Of a DNA stretch of 64,000 nucleotides, positions 1-45,109 are shown one piece after another. The stretch comes from Amoebidium appalachense (lineage: Eukaryota; Ichthyosporea), in contig CAVNZM010000010.1 of assembly GCA_963693365.1 (NCBI GenBank), positions 6,014,001 through 6,078,000 of the forward strand, read 5' to 3'. Each line of letters begins with the position of its first letter. The first letter of the stretch is position 1. The position numbers and the translations under genes were made by a program. The notes under the pieces are model-generated. The model had not been told where the DNA came from, did not search any database, and saw nothing but the letters and a program-made list of their open reading frames with translations.

Positions 1-46
1 GAGGGGGGCAGCGGGGGGGATTTCTGACCAATTTTTTGGGGTGCAG

Positions 47-32894
<32,848 letters not shown>

Positions 32895-34379
32895 TATGCA
32901 ATGTGGAGGGGGTAGTGTGTGCAGCGAAGATTGGTGGGTGTCAATATTGAGTTGATTGAAATGAATGTGGAAGCAGCCAAACCTACCCGTTAAAACGGAG
33001 CTTTGTATTGTACATATGTGCCTGTGTAGCTACTGGTTTTGATATGTACAGTTTAATGAGCACTACGTGATGTTTTGATGTGATACATGTATATTTGAAC
33101 AATTAGTGTATGACTCACATTTAGGTATTGGGACTATGCATATGTTTTGCAGGGCGTAAAGGAGTGTGGTGTGACTATAAACCTCCTGGCTGCGAAAGTC
33201 TGACGTTTGAAGGATTTTGCATGAATCGAAATTTGCTTGATGGGCTTAAACTTGAGAAATATAGTTTTATATTGCAGTTGCTATTTGATATTATTTTTGA
33301 CAAAGTTGCTGTTCCTTTTTGATACGTAATTTGAAAATCACGAGGATCGGTGTGTCTGTTTGTGGAGTATGTTCACAATATAATGATTAGGAAATTGCTG
33401 AAAGATTGTCGTATTGAAAATGAGAATTAAAAAGAGAAAGTACATGATCCCTAAAAATGAACGTAAGTGCTGCAGCCTGCGTCCTTCCCCCCTTCCCCTC
33501 CCACTGGCCACCACCTAAAAACCACAGCGGATCCCTATCCGCCAGAGAGAGCAGGGACTCAGAGAAAGGGGTGGGAGGGGGGAGAGAAGGAAGAGTGGAA
33601 GGAGTTGGGGGAGGAATGATTGTGAGCTGTGTTCAGAGTGCAGCCTAATACGAACCAGCGTTGCACATGAGCCGTGTATTGGGGCATCCGATTGATTGAT
33701 TCGTGGGCACAATTGCAAAGAATGAAATTAATGTTTGGGCGGGCAGGCAGGGGGGGGGGGGGGGGGGGGGGACCCCAAAATGCCCTCAAAATCACAACAG
33801 GGGAATTTGGTTTTGTCAATGAAGCATGAAAAGCAAAGCCAACTGTGGTGGGTGCGTAAAACTAATGAAATACGAAGGAAGACAGTGATGGAAGGAGGAG
33901 AGTAGAGGGCTCGAAGGGCTAAAGGGCCATGTAATAATAAGGGCCATGTAATAACTACGGGGCCGGGAGGAAGGGGAGGGGGAGGGGGAGGGGGGGGAGT
34001 GCCCATCTTCAGGGGGGAGGCGGGGGGGGGGGGGGGGGGGGGGGGGGGGGATGCCAGGTTCAAGGGGAATCTAGAGCCAGCATTAGTATACAGGCAATTC
34101 ATTCTGTCTGATTGGCTGAAGGTGGAACCCGGTCCACAGATCTATACACAAGATCCCATGCCATACACAAACAAATTATAACGGTCCAATCAAATAATAT
34201 AGTTAAACAATTATCAAACCAGCAACGCCCGGTATCGAATGAATATCAAATTGAACCACCACCCCGACCAACAGACACACATTGGGTCTTGGCAGATGAG
34301 ACGATCAACAGTCATCTTCGAAAATGAATCGTTACCAATACCAGCTCATAACCTTCCTTCTCTGCGATGTAACAACAGA

Positions 34380-34760
<381 letters not shown>

Positions 34761-35359
34761 TGTGTCTACGTGCTTATCCCTCTCTACCAACTACAAAACT
34801 TACAAACACAGCATCTATGGTGGCCACAGGAAGTAAAATAACGACTCATTATGGTATGATGCATACATCTAATATCGAATATCCGTTATGACGGAAGGCA
34901 TCTATGAACATAAAACCATAAATCCTTCACCCAGATAGTGCCTCGTGTTTTAAGAATACCACTAGAAAACAACTTTCGATCCCTTCTGCCCCCCCCCCCC
35001 CCCCCCCCCCCCCCAATTCTCCCCCTTTACTTTGCCCATATAGACCATCAGACCATTACCACTTACAATCTGAGTCAGATCCTTCCCACCGCCACTCTCG
35101 CCAACCGCCTACAGCCGCCACCGGTTGATTGTTCAATAAACAAGACCAGAGTCCCCCAGACCAATGTCGACATGGCCTCCTGGGCATCTCTTCGCTATCC
35201 ACGTTGCTGCCTGTCTTCGTCCCTCTGCACACACACAGAGTAAGAAACAATCCAATAAGGGTGACGATGATTATACACCATAACTGGGGTTGTGCCTATC
35301 CAAAAAAACTCTCAGACACGAAGGGAAAAGGGAACAGAAGGGTGGGGGGAGGAGGAGGA

Positions 35360-35396
<37 letters not shown>

Positions 35397-35959
35397 AGGG
35401 GGACACATGCACAAAAAGTGTTGCTCAGGAACAGAATGGAAAGAAGTTTTTGTGGCCCTAGCAAAATGAGCCTGGGCAAGAAGGGGGGGGGGGGGGGGGT
35501 TCAAGTTCTTTTTTCTTCCGTCTGTAGTTTAATAAATACGCAAATGCACGTGACTTTCCGAGTTTGTCGAAATGCATTTATGTGGGTGCAGGTGCAGAAG
35601 TGAACGTGGTGATAACTCTAAAGAAGGGGTTTTTGGTGGGGAGGGGGGGGGGGGGGGGGGGGGGGGAGGAAGAAATGGGTGGGTAGGAGAGACAGGGAAT
35701 GATATGTTTATGTGGCAACTTTGGTTGCCCCCCCCCCCCCCTCTCTCTCTCACTCCCTCTCTCTTTCCTCTCTTTGACGGGATGTTGGGACACAAACGTT
35801 TGCAACTGCTGTCACTATCATGAATCTTATTTTTTTCTCTATCAATCTCCCATCCTCTGCTCACATGCAAGTGCAACCAGCCTTATGCAGCTCCTATGGT
35901 GCATGACATATGTTGAACAAGTGTATACTTGTGCATGTGTGTGCATATGTGTCAGGGTC

Positions 35960-36073
<114 letters not shown>

Positions 36074-36312
36074 TGTGTGTCTGTGTGTGTGTATGTGTCT
36101 CTTTGTGTGTGGGTGTGTAGATGTGTGCGTGCATGTGTGTGGGTACGAGTCTGTAAACAACTGTGAGTGACTGTCAGTGAGTGTGTTAGTGTGTGTGTGT
36201 ACGCGTATGTGAGTAGTGCACGTGTGAACGAGTAGTGTCACCTGTTGTAAAGGGGGAACGGGGGCCACAGCGGGGGGGGGGGGGGGGGGGGGGGGAGGAG
36301 GAGGAGGGGTTG

Positions 36313-37909
36313 TTACCGTGTTTGAAGAGCTGCAATGAGAATTTCGACATTTTCGGTTCCGTTGGTGCGCACACGAACCTGATCGTGGTCAAGGCAAGGG
36401 CACGACACTAGCGGTAAAAGATCAATTTGGGGATTATTAATGATGGTGATTGTTGTTAGGGAGGGGTTCCCGGCCAGGCAGCGCAAGCTGCTGACACCAG
36501 GTGTGGTGCAAAGGAGCAATCCTTGTAGGTTGGTGCAGTGGGAAAGTGCGGAAATGTCAGTCAGAGATGGGCAATTATTCATGCTCAACCTTGCCGATGA
36601 TGTGTTTCCGTCCAGCCTAGACCCTAGTGATTGGAGTTGCGATAGACAAACGAGAAAGACCGATTTCAGGTGTGGGTTTGCTGTTGCATTCAGGTCGAGG
36701 TGAGTGAGGTTTAGCCCATGTAAATATAGTGTTTTAAGTGCCGTGAGGTGTGTCAGAACATCGCCAAGCTGGGCCCGACTTATTGATTCACCGGGTTCGG
36801 TGCAAAGTATATCAAGTAAGTCTAGTGTAGCTCCGCTACTTTCCAAACCCAAGAGCGTGTCTAGACTCAGTGCACGGACACGAAACCATATCTGTTTTAG
36901 TGTTGTGCATTGAAGATTGGCGATCGGCATATCAAGATTTTCATTAATCCTAACTCGCAGCTCACACAGTGCGGTGCACACAGACAGGTTGGAAACGTCT
37001 GCACTGTCCGCAGCCAGAACATGAATATTCCGCAATTTCGGTGCACGTGGGAGGCATATCCGTTCGAACTCCACAAGCTCCAATTTCTCGAGGTGTGGAC
37101 AGCTGTCTATGCCCGAGAGATCAAACGAGAGGTTCGGACCACCCAGACTTAGCACCCGCAGGTTACGCCCGAGGCTGGCACTCAACGCATGGACAGAAGT
37201 GATTTGTGCATTGCCATTCCTACCATTGTAGCACGTGGAGGCGAAAGTAACCAACCCGTGTGCAGTTTCCATCAAATGGATCAAAGCACCAGCCTGTTGA
37301 TAGATGCAGTTCGTAAATCGGATACACTCGTCACGTGCTCCGCATTATAGCCCTCGGTGGTTGGGATCTTTGCATATTTCGCGACGATGTGTTTAAGCGC
37401 CGTGCATTCCTCTCACACTTGTTGCACAAAACAACTTTATGTAACTCCCTCTGCATTGAAGTCATCTCGTGGTATAAGTTTCACCGTCTCGAGGCGCGTG
37501 CCCATACTATCCAACAATGCCCGAAAAAAGCCCTCTTCGTTCACGTCACGGTCTTCACCAAAGTGACTTTGCCAGGTGATGTCTACAAGGCACTGCAACG
37601 AGCACAAGATCTGCACGGTGCCTGCCCACAACATAAGCTCCACCCCAGGCTCATAGGACCAATACCCCAGCGTGTCCAAATTCACACGACCCACGATCGA
37701 ACCCCACCGCCGCAGAGAGCCTACAAAAGGCAATAAGGGTTCACGTCTCGCAGGTCGGGTGTAGGAAAATGAAACGAAGCCCGCTTCCGGTGTTCGTGCA
37801 AGTTGGTCCAATCGTTTGCACACGCGGGTGACGGTTAGGCGATCGGAGTGGGGAAGCGTGCGTATGATTTCCACAAGTAACTCAGGGGATAGAACGGAGA
37901 GCAGGCAGC
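36313..37909 (-). CDS. F-box and leucine-rich-repeat protein (first exon not found; possibly disrupted)
   Basis: The N-terminal part reads 'LSPELLVEIIRTLPHSDRL' and 'VTRVCKRLDQLAR', a typical F-box pattern, so it may act as the substrate-binding subunit of an SCF-type ubiquitin ligase. The C-terminal 327 codons show leucine-rich repeats such as 'LRVLSLGGPNLSFDLSGID', 'ALKTLYLHGLNLTHLDL' and 'CPSLTDISALSHCTNLQGL', ending at a stop at 36313. My model uses an acceptor CCGCAG before 37909, an exon 37485-37909, a 191-nt intron (donor GTGAAA at 37484, acceptor CAACAG at 37294) and an exon 36313-37293, all in phase. Without that intron the frame meets TAA (37437-37439) and TGA (37413-37415), so a decayed gene is the alternative. 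The start codon would lie upstream, beyond the GT repeat at 37930-37970. Biological substrate unknown. Confidence 0.65.
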
Positions 37910-39748
37910 CTGCGGGGAGGGAGTTGTGTGTCACAGTGTGTGTGTGTGTGTGTGTGTGTTTGTGTGTGCACACGCGCACGCACGTGCACGCTTATGCGTG
38001 TTCGTGTTTTGTGTGTGTGTGTAGATGGGAGCGTGGGGAGGGGAGGGCGGGGGGGGGGAGAAAGGGTTTGTGCTATTGACTGACGGCCCTTGTGTTGGTT
38101 CATGCTTTACCCTTACTCCTACCGATAACAAGCTACATGTTTCTATGTACTAGTAGAAAAGAGAGAGATTTAAAGAGCATTTTTCAGGGATGGTGGAATG
38201 GTGGGTAGAACGGAGGATGGGGGCTATTCTCAGCGATGCCATCCATGAAAATGCATGTGATTTTATGAGTGGCCAGTGCACGGAGGCTGCGATGCACACA
38301 AGAAAGACGTTATCAGACACGTGTGCATCTGCACACAAACAACAGAAAATACACATTCACGCACGCGCACACAAACGTCCACAACCACACCCAGACCCGC
38401 ACCCACACCCATATCCACACCCACACACGCACGCGCGCCAACACACAAGCGCTGGGAGCAGGGATGGAGATCCTTTCTCTCCACACACATTTGCAAGCTT
38501 AAACATACACACCCAGCAGGAAAACTGGGGAAGTCACGCAAAAAAACAAAACATGTAGCTAGTTGCTTGAACAAGAGCTCTGGCGGATATTTTGCAGGAA
38601 CTGGAGGTGACGGTTGGAGAGCGAAGGGAAGAGGGGGTGAAGGAAGGGGGAGGGGAATGAAAGAGACGTAGGAGGAAGAAAGGGCGGGCAGGTAGGGGAA
38701 AAGAGGGTCGCAAGGGGAGGAATACGGGAGGTGAGGGAGCAAGGAGATGGAGAAAGTGTCGGAGGGACGGAAGGAGGAGCAGAGGGGAGGAGAGTGGAGG
38801 GAAGAAGAGTGTGAAGGCAGCAGGCGCAAGGGTGAGAGGGGCCAGAACATTCATATAACCAGCAATTATGTAAATCCTCAATCACGCGGCTACCCCCTCG
38901 ATTTCAACAACACACGTAAGTTTAAAGGTGTGTGGAAGGGCAACTCATCCTTGCTGGCATCCTCTGGCTGAATGGCAGGCAGCCCTGGCTATCTTTGCCT
39001 CAGCATGTTTCAACTCCTTCACAGAACCGTGGTGGGTGCTTGCTACACAAACTCTAACTGCCAGACACGAGCACTAATAACCGTTTTTAAAAAAGCTTTT
39101 TCCAGGCTGCCTCGCTGCTGCCTTGCTGGTATGGACTTCGGCTTTCGCAAGCAAAAATCAAGCGTCCTTGCCAGAGGGGCGAGCCGAGACCGGAGTACCG
39201 AAGCCAATAACTCGGACACGAGACCCGAAACGAGGTCGAGGTGAGCCCCGAGGGCAAGGGGACGCGGTTTGTGCGCGAGAACTCGCTTAATTCACTGTAT
39301 TTTTTTTGGTGTCTATAATGATAAACGTTTTTCTTTTTTCTGCTATTTCTTGAGTTTTCATTCTCTTTTTCTAATCTCTTCTTAAGCTTCCTTTCAAAGT
39401 ATTGATACCGAGAGCTTACGTTTCTGTGCTGCACGATGATGTTATTGAATGTTGATAACGAGCATGCCGATTGGCCGGTTTTGCCCGCCTTCCCCCCCAG
39501 CCGAGTCCCCGGGTTGACAGTTACTTCTGCTACTACTAGTGTAGTGAGGCAGGAAGTGTCTTTCAGCGAATTCTGGTGCTCGTCTCTGGTAGCCAGAGCA
39601 TATTTAGCAAGCACCGCAACCCCCCACGTTCTGAAAATGCCGAGGCAAGCACACATGTGTATATCCTGCCTGCATCTAGAGGACACGAGCAAGGGTGAGT
39701 TGCTCCCTACTAAACCTAAATGTACGCAGTTGAACGAAGACGAGGTCG
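37910..39748. other. Region between the F-box/LRR gene and the inverted-repeat element
   Basis: Contains a short GT array, a CA-rich block (38340-38450), a G/A-rich block (38590-38850) and a unique-looking segment (38850-39740). A long open frame on the - strand at 39087-39881 crosses the mobile-element border and has no recognisable domain. The missing first exon of the F-box gene may lie here. Confidence 0.4.
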
Positions 39749-39751
39749 TTA

Positions 39752-40795
39752 GGGCCTGTTTGGCAGCACCCCACTTATCGTATTCGTATTTAGGCCCTAA
39801 ATACGATCTACCGTATTTACAACATTTATCGTGGTATGCGTATTTAGGGCCTAAATACGGTTGGTGCCCGCAGGCTTCCAAACGCTGTCAGGCGTGACTG
39901 GTCACATAAAATGTCGATACATGGTTCACGAGATCTGATTGGCCCTATTCGCACCCATTGATCATCCTTCGGTATTCCATGCATATAGACTGGTGCAGCT
40001 GTAGTCAGTATTACAGCGAACGGCAAAAACGAGTCACCGACAGTGAGTCTTGCTCTGTTTAACAATAGGTTAGAATGTCTGTTATTGAAGGGATACTGCC
40101 AGTTATTGCGGTGGCTAGCCTTGCTAGAGACCTCGTTTTACGTCACCAACGTTCGTCCCTGGCATTCCCCACATATCTGAACACATAGTGAGTGTTAAAA
40201 TTTGTCCTTGTCTATGCAGTACTCGTTGTGCCTGCATGTCACCGAGTTTGTACATGTCCATTTGATTGTTTTTATTAATGCATATATCGGAGTCCAGTAT
40301 TGTTTCAATGATTATTATGGCATACTATCATATGATACAGTCTGAGCTTGTTATCATGCACCGTGTAGGGTTCCTCGTCCTCTGTCTTACCTGTGCAGCC
40401 CAAATTCATGTGCCAATTTTAACTGAGCATGTACACAAAATGACGTGTATACCTAACACCGACCTTCTTTTTAACATTGAATTGTTCACGTGCATGCGCC
40501 GGCATGCGTACTGTACTACTAAAAATGTGCCCGCCGCGGCTTACGCTGTACCATTGGCTAGCTGATAGCCAATAAATGATGCGAAATGCTCTGATTGGCT
40601 AATTTCCTATATCGTATTTACGAAAATCACCTCCAGAGGTGATTTTCGTAAATACGATATAAAAGCGATCCCTATCGTATTTACAAAAAATAAACGCCCG
40701 CGGCGTGTTTGGCATGCCACGGGATCGTATACGTATTTAGGCCCTAAATACGAATACGATAAAAAACCGTATTTAGCGCGCTACCAAACAGGCCC
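39752..40795. mobile_element. PIF/Harbinger-type non-autonomous DNA transposon (1,044 bp)
   Basis: The element starts GGGCCTGTTTGG and ends with the reverse complement, CCAAACAGGCCC. It is flanked on both sides by TTA (39749-39751 and 40796-40798), the 3-bp target duplication typical of PIF/Harbinger and Tourist-like elements. The similarity of the two ends extends about 70 bp inward with small differences (TTATCGTATTCGTATTTAGG). The ends themselves contain the short palindrome CGTATTTAGGCCCTAAATACG. No transposase-like frame is visible, so it would need enzyme supplied in trans. Confidence 0.85.
40608..40661. repeat. Near-perfect palindrome inside the transposon (26-bp arms, 2-bp loop)
   Basis: The arm 40608-40633 (core ATTTACGAAAATCACCTC) is followed after CA by its exact reverse complement at 40636-40661. 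This would extrude as a hairpin or cruciform and is distinct from the terminal inverted repeats. Confidence 0.9.
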
Positions 40796-40959
40796 TTAGA
40801 TTGGGGTTTACACACTTTTTATTGCGTGGACACTGCCGGAGGCCCAGCCACATTCGACAGCCTACTGCGTTTTCCAGCGCAGCCAATCAAATGCAGCCAG
40901 TGACATATGTACATGCTAGGCAACAATGAGCGCCATCATCGTAGTATATGACACCCCTA

Positions 40960-42359
40960 TTACGTATTATGGGTAAGCAGAGGCTAGCATCGGTAGCTCC
41001 GAAAGAAAGTTAAGGCACCGGATCACAATATCATACTGTGCAGCATTAATAAGGTGATCTAGGATAGTCATCTTAAAACGGATATATTGAGGAAGAGAGG
41101 AAGAAAAGAGAATAAAACCGCCAATAACCTCCGGTTCTAATACGTTAGCTAACAGGTTGCACTTATTGATAGATATGCAGCCGCGAGTGAACCGCCCCCC
41201 ACACATATTACACATACGAGCAGGAGACACCAGAAACCGATTACACCGCCAATCCATAATCATCTTTGCGTTTTTACACCACACCACATTACGAATAAAC
41301 GAATCTATGTATGAACGAGACTCTCTAACCGTATCCGCCATATAGGCAACTAGTAGTTGGTGTTTTTGCCGACCTAATACCGGAAGGGACTCAACACGTA
41401 GAGTAAAAAGATATCTATCAGCCATAGACTTGAAACTATTCATATTCACACTATGATCTAGCCGTACCTCCGGTGGGGTCGCCAGCCATTCCACATAACG
41501 CTCGGCAATGGGCAGAGACGATGGGGAAGGGAAGAGGTAGAGGGGCGAGTCCGGCGGGCATGCGTGTAGCCGGAAGAGCGGGTGGTCCGGGGCACAAGCG
41601 GACAGGCGGGTGATGTGCTCGCGAAATTTATGGGCTAATTCGTGTACGCGTTGTGATGGTGGTGTGAGTGCGTAGAGAGAATCAAAAAGGCGTCTAGGGA
41701 GTAGGTGTGGAAAGACCAGTGAGAAACGTACAACAAGTTGTGTAGTGGAAATCATCAATTGATTTGAGAACATTAGTAACAGTATCACTGACAGGGGGTG
41801 CCATAGCTAGTAAGGGCAACCCGTATTCAGACAAAGGGCGAATATATGTGCGAAATATACTAAGACGATTGTGTAGGTGGACAGTATGAGAAAGAGTAGC
41901 AAGATACACATCCCTAAATAACCGAAGACACCTGCCTGCAATCTCCACCCGACGGTCGATCATCCGTTTGAAACATATGCCCCATTCGTCCACCGGAATC
42001 CCCAAATACTTGTATTTGATTGGGCGAGGGAGGGGACTGCCGAAAATACAAACGTCGTCCCATGCCGACATCGATTTTGATAAAAGGGCACACTTTTTGA
42101 CATTAACCTTCATATTGTTGCGCTGGCACCAATGGGTTCAACCACACGAATGTATTGCCGTAGTTCGAGAGGATCGGATGACATAAGCACAATATCGTCG
42201 GCAAAAAAGAGGGCGGGGGGAGCCTGGGATGGCAACCCCCCGTCAATTTGTGCCGCAGAAAGAGCGTCGGCTAAATCATCAATATACAGGTTGAAAAGAA
42301 GAGGGCTTAGCAGGGACCCTTGAAGTACCCCGCGCGTGCGGGTAAACCCTGGGGATAGC
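40960..42359 (-). mobile_element. Non-LTR (LINE) retrotransposon, 5'-truncated and frame-broken
   Basis: Read on the - strand from 42359, the sequence gives a reverse-transcriptase core: 'RGVLQGSLLSPLLFNLYIDD', then the catalytic 'FADDIVLMSSD' (about 42175-42210), then after a 1-nt shift near 42140 'MKVNVKKCALLS' and 'YKYLGIP'. A second shift near 41750 leads to a 270-codon 3' part that ends at 40967. This carries a Cys-rich motif 'CNMCGGRFTRGCI', resembling the C-terminal zinc-knuckle of LINE ORF2 proteins. No endonuclease region is present because the copy is cut at 42359, exactly where the LTR-like repeat begins. It is inactive as it stands. Confidence 0.85.
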
Positions 42360-42632
42360 TGTCGTATCCTAACGTGCGTGTACTAAGAGACGCGGCACTC
42401 TACTAAGTGTACCCACACGGGAAGGAACGAACGTGTACAGAAAAACGGTAAAGTTTATTATGACCAGGCTCCGACGGGCAAACTGAGATCCGAACGGAAT
42501 CCAGCTAAGCACAACTCAGGCCATCAAGGCCGTGCCCTACAAGATCATCATCACCTGGCCCCGTACGATCATGCCACATTCCATACATTCCGATCTAACT
42601 CTATCGTGCGCCTGCACGAGCTAAGTCGATCG
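42360..42632 (-). repeat. LTR-like repeat, left copy (inverted)
   Basis: Reverse complement of the right copy at 43070-43339 with scattered mismatches. In its own orientation it carries AATAAA followed by CTTTACCG and ends TACGACA, an LTR-type CA end, at 42360 next to the LINE fragment. Confidence 0.8.
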
Positions 42633-43069
42633 GTGACATATACTAATCCGTCTCAGCAGATCAGCCTAAGTCTACGATCGAGATCGGGGGGGGGGGGGGG
42701 TGGCCCGGGTCCACAGATCATCAAGATCAAGTCCGGGGCCTCAAGATAGCTGTACAGCTGCGTGCATCTTGCCTCTGCCGGCGCAGGGCAGGACCACGTC
42801 AGCTGGAGCAGCCGACCAATAGAATTCTAATTAGTGTGTAGGATAGATCGTAGGAGGACTTTGGAATGTGATATGTTCGGGCAGAAGCCCTTTGTAAATA
42901 TTGGCAAGTTTTGATAGTGTATGTTGCCAAACGTATTTATATATTTCGATGTAGAAGAAAGGGGGGAGGGAGGGGGGGGAGGGGATAGTATGAAATGTAG
43001 AATTAGACTCTGCGGTGCCACTAGGGGAAGGGAGAGGGGTGAGACATGGATAAATATATTAGTGTGAGT
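42633..43069. other. Spacer between inverted LTR-like repeats
   Basis: 437 bp with a short G run (42687) and no coding signal. It may include diverged inner (U3) parts of the two LTRs that I cannot align by eye. Confidence 0.4.
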
Positions 43070-43339
43070 CGATCGACTTAGCTCGTGCAGGCGCACGATA
43101 AAGTAGATCGGAATGTATGGAATGTGGCATCGTAGGGGGGCCAGGTGATGATGATCTTGTAGGGCACGGCCTTGATGGCCTCAGTTGTGACTTAGCCTCA
43201 TTCCGTTCGGATCTAAGTGTGCCCGTCGGAGCCTGGTCTGAATAAACTTTACCGTTTTTCCGTACACGTTCGTTCCTTTCCGTGTATGTACACTTAGTAG
43301 AGTGCCGCGTCTCTAATACATACACGTTAGGTTACGACA
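43070..43339 (+). repeat. LTR-like repeat, right copy (presumed 5' LTR of the gag element)
   Basis: About 270 bp matching the inverted copy at 42360-42632. It contains AATAAA at 43241-43246, as expected for the polyadenylation signal of an LTR, and ends GTTACGACA at 43339. A short leader and an open frame with a good start context (CACCATGG, 43496) follow, as in LTR retrotransposons. A tRNA primer site was not recognised. Confidence 0.7.
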
Positions 43340-43721
43340 AGCTACACCTTTCTTTTAGTGCGGTTTTTCGCGCTAGGTAAACGCGGTGACAGTTCCTTCT
43401 GGGCTGTTGCTACACCTTAGAAACACAACGAAGAAAAAAAACAAACAAAAAAAAAAACACAAAAACAGCCACACGAGTAGGGCACACACAGCACCATGGC
43501 TAAGTTCAACGTAGATATGTTCTACGCATTGGCAGCGGAGGATAGCTCCCTGCACACACAGATACCACAGGTTCACACACTAGACGTTAGACAAACCACA
43601 GCTTTCAGTTTCACACTCAAACACGACTCAGAAATACCACGGTGGCTTAGGACACTCATAGCAAACACACCGTACTAGTGTTAGACACTAAGAAGGCCCC
43701 TCCGGGGCGGCCTCGTGCCTA

Positions 43722-44530
43722 ATGATTAAGCAGTGCATCGACCACAAAACCATGGCCGACTTATGCACCCTTATGGATGAGCACCCGTACCGGGCCGAGC
43801 AGGCCCCCCAGGTGACGGCTCGTATATACGAGCAGCAGAACGACGAGGGGAGAGACGAGATGCCAGTGGTGTCTCGGACGCTCGGCCAGAAACGTCTGGC
43901 CGCACGATTCATCCCCGACGACGAGGACGAGAACAGCACCGACGACGTGGACGGTGAGCTCGAGGCCTTCACACGGCCCGAGAACGAGCTCGAGTATACG
44001 GCCCGGCGCGTCGACCGATACCTGACGGCCGACCGGCGCCGTACCTTCAGGGCCCAGCTACGAGAATGGAAGTTGCTGAGCTCTCCCAGGCCGTCTTCTC
44101 TGGCCGAGGGGGCTTCGGCTTCCGGGGTGGCCGTGGCGGCGACCGGGGTGGACACGGCGGTCGTGGGCGCGGTGGACGTCACGGTGGAGGACAGCAGCAG
44201 CAGTTCACCGAGAGGTTTGCCCCTTATCCTGCTCGTGGTGATGGGCAGGGTAGAGGGAGGGGTGGAAATGGTGGTGAGCATATGCATGGTGGTAGGGGTG
44301 GACATGGAGGCCGTGGTGGGTTTGGTGCTGGTGGTGAGAGAGGCCGAGGGGGGCAGGGGGGAAGGGGGGGCCGTGGTGCACACGGTGGGCCCCCCCAGCA
44401 TGACCGGGCTCCCGGTTATGCTTTGCGCCAAGGTTATGAAGTCCCCCCTGGCCCCTTCTTTGGTGCATGTTACTTTTGTGGCCGGCAAGGGCACTCTGCT
44501 GCATATTGCCGTAGTTACAAGAGCTATTGA
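43722..44530 (+). CDS. gag: Retrotransposon Gag-like protein with RGG repeats and CCHC zinc knuckle (two frames)
   Basis: The first part (43722 to about 44070) is a charged, acidic sequence without a recognised domain ('MADLCTLMDEHPYRAEQAP'). One base back in frame, 44066-44530 encodes a long Gly/Arg-rich stretch of RGG and RGGH repeats and then 'CYFCGRQGHSAAYC', a C-x2-C-x4-H-x4-C knuckle typical of nucleocapsid proteins that bind RNA. The switch is -1. I see no clear slippery heptamer at the overlap, so an indel is as likely as programmed frameshifting. High GC keeps the first frame open for 344 codons, but beyond about 44070 that reading is probably not real. Confidence 0.7.
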
Positions 44531-45109
44531 GTTCCGGGGGAGGGGGAAGCTGGGGTCACTGAGGGAGGGGGGGGGGACAGTATCGGTCCCCCCCAGGTTG
44601 CAGAGAACCTTCACCCTCCCCCACCCCAGGTTAAGCTTCCCTTTGCCCCCTCACCGCCCCGATACGTGTGGGAGCCGGGCATCGTCGTGGGTCCTCAAGA
44701 CAGCGTCGAGGTGGTATGGCATGAATGTTTGTGGGGTGACTCTACCAAAGGTATGAATGGTGTGAATGTTTTGTGGTTGGGGGAGGTTCCCCAGCCACAG
44801 GTGGATGGTTCTCAGTGTTTCTTGTCCCAACCCGGTGTTTGTTCTAACCACACCGGAGGGGGGTTCTGTGCCATTGTTCCTGGGAGGGGGGGGGACACGC
44901 ACGAGTAAAGGGGGAAGGGGGGGGGAAGGCACAGACACGTAGAAACACACCACCACAACAACATACGACGGTTGCAGACACCCCTACACCCACACACATG
45001 TGTACACACCCACACATACACCAAACACACACACACCAACCACCCACACACCACACACACACACTTCACCACCACCCACATCACATACACACCCCACCCC
45101 ACCCGTGCA

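Noticed and set aside
39087-39881. 264-codon open frame on the - strand
   Set aside because: It starts inside the PIF/Harbinger-type element, crosses the TTA border into flanking DNA and contains palindrome-derived peptides ('YLGPKY' twice), so it is not a gene.
43688-44614. 308-codon Ser/Thr/Pro-rich frame on the - strand over gag
   Set aside because: Antisense shadow of the GC-rich gag region; the + strand carries the zinc knuckle and RGG repeats.
44072-44756. Continuation of the first gag frame beyond the RGG switch point
   Set aside because: It stays open because of base composition, but the overlapping frame has the recognisable RGG repeats and CCHC motif.
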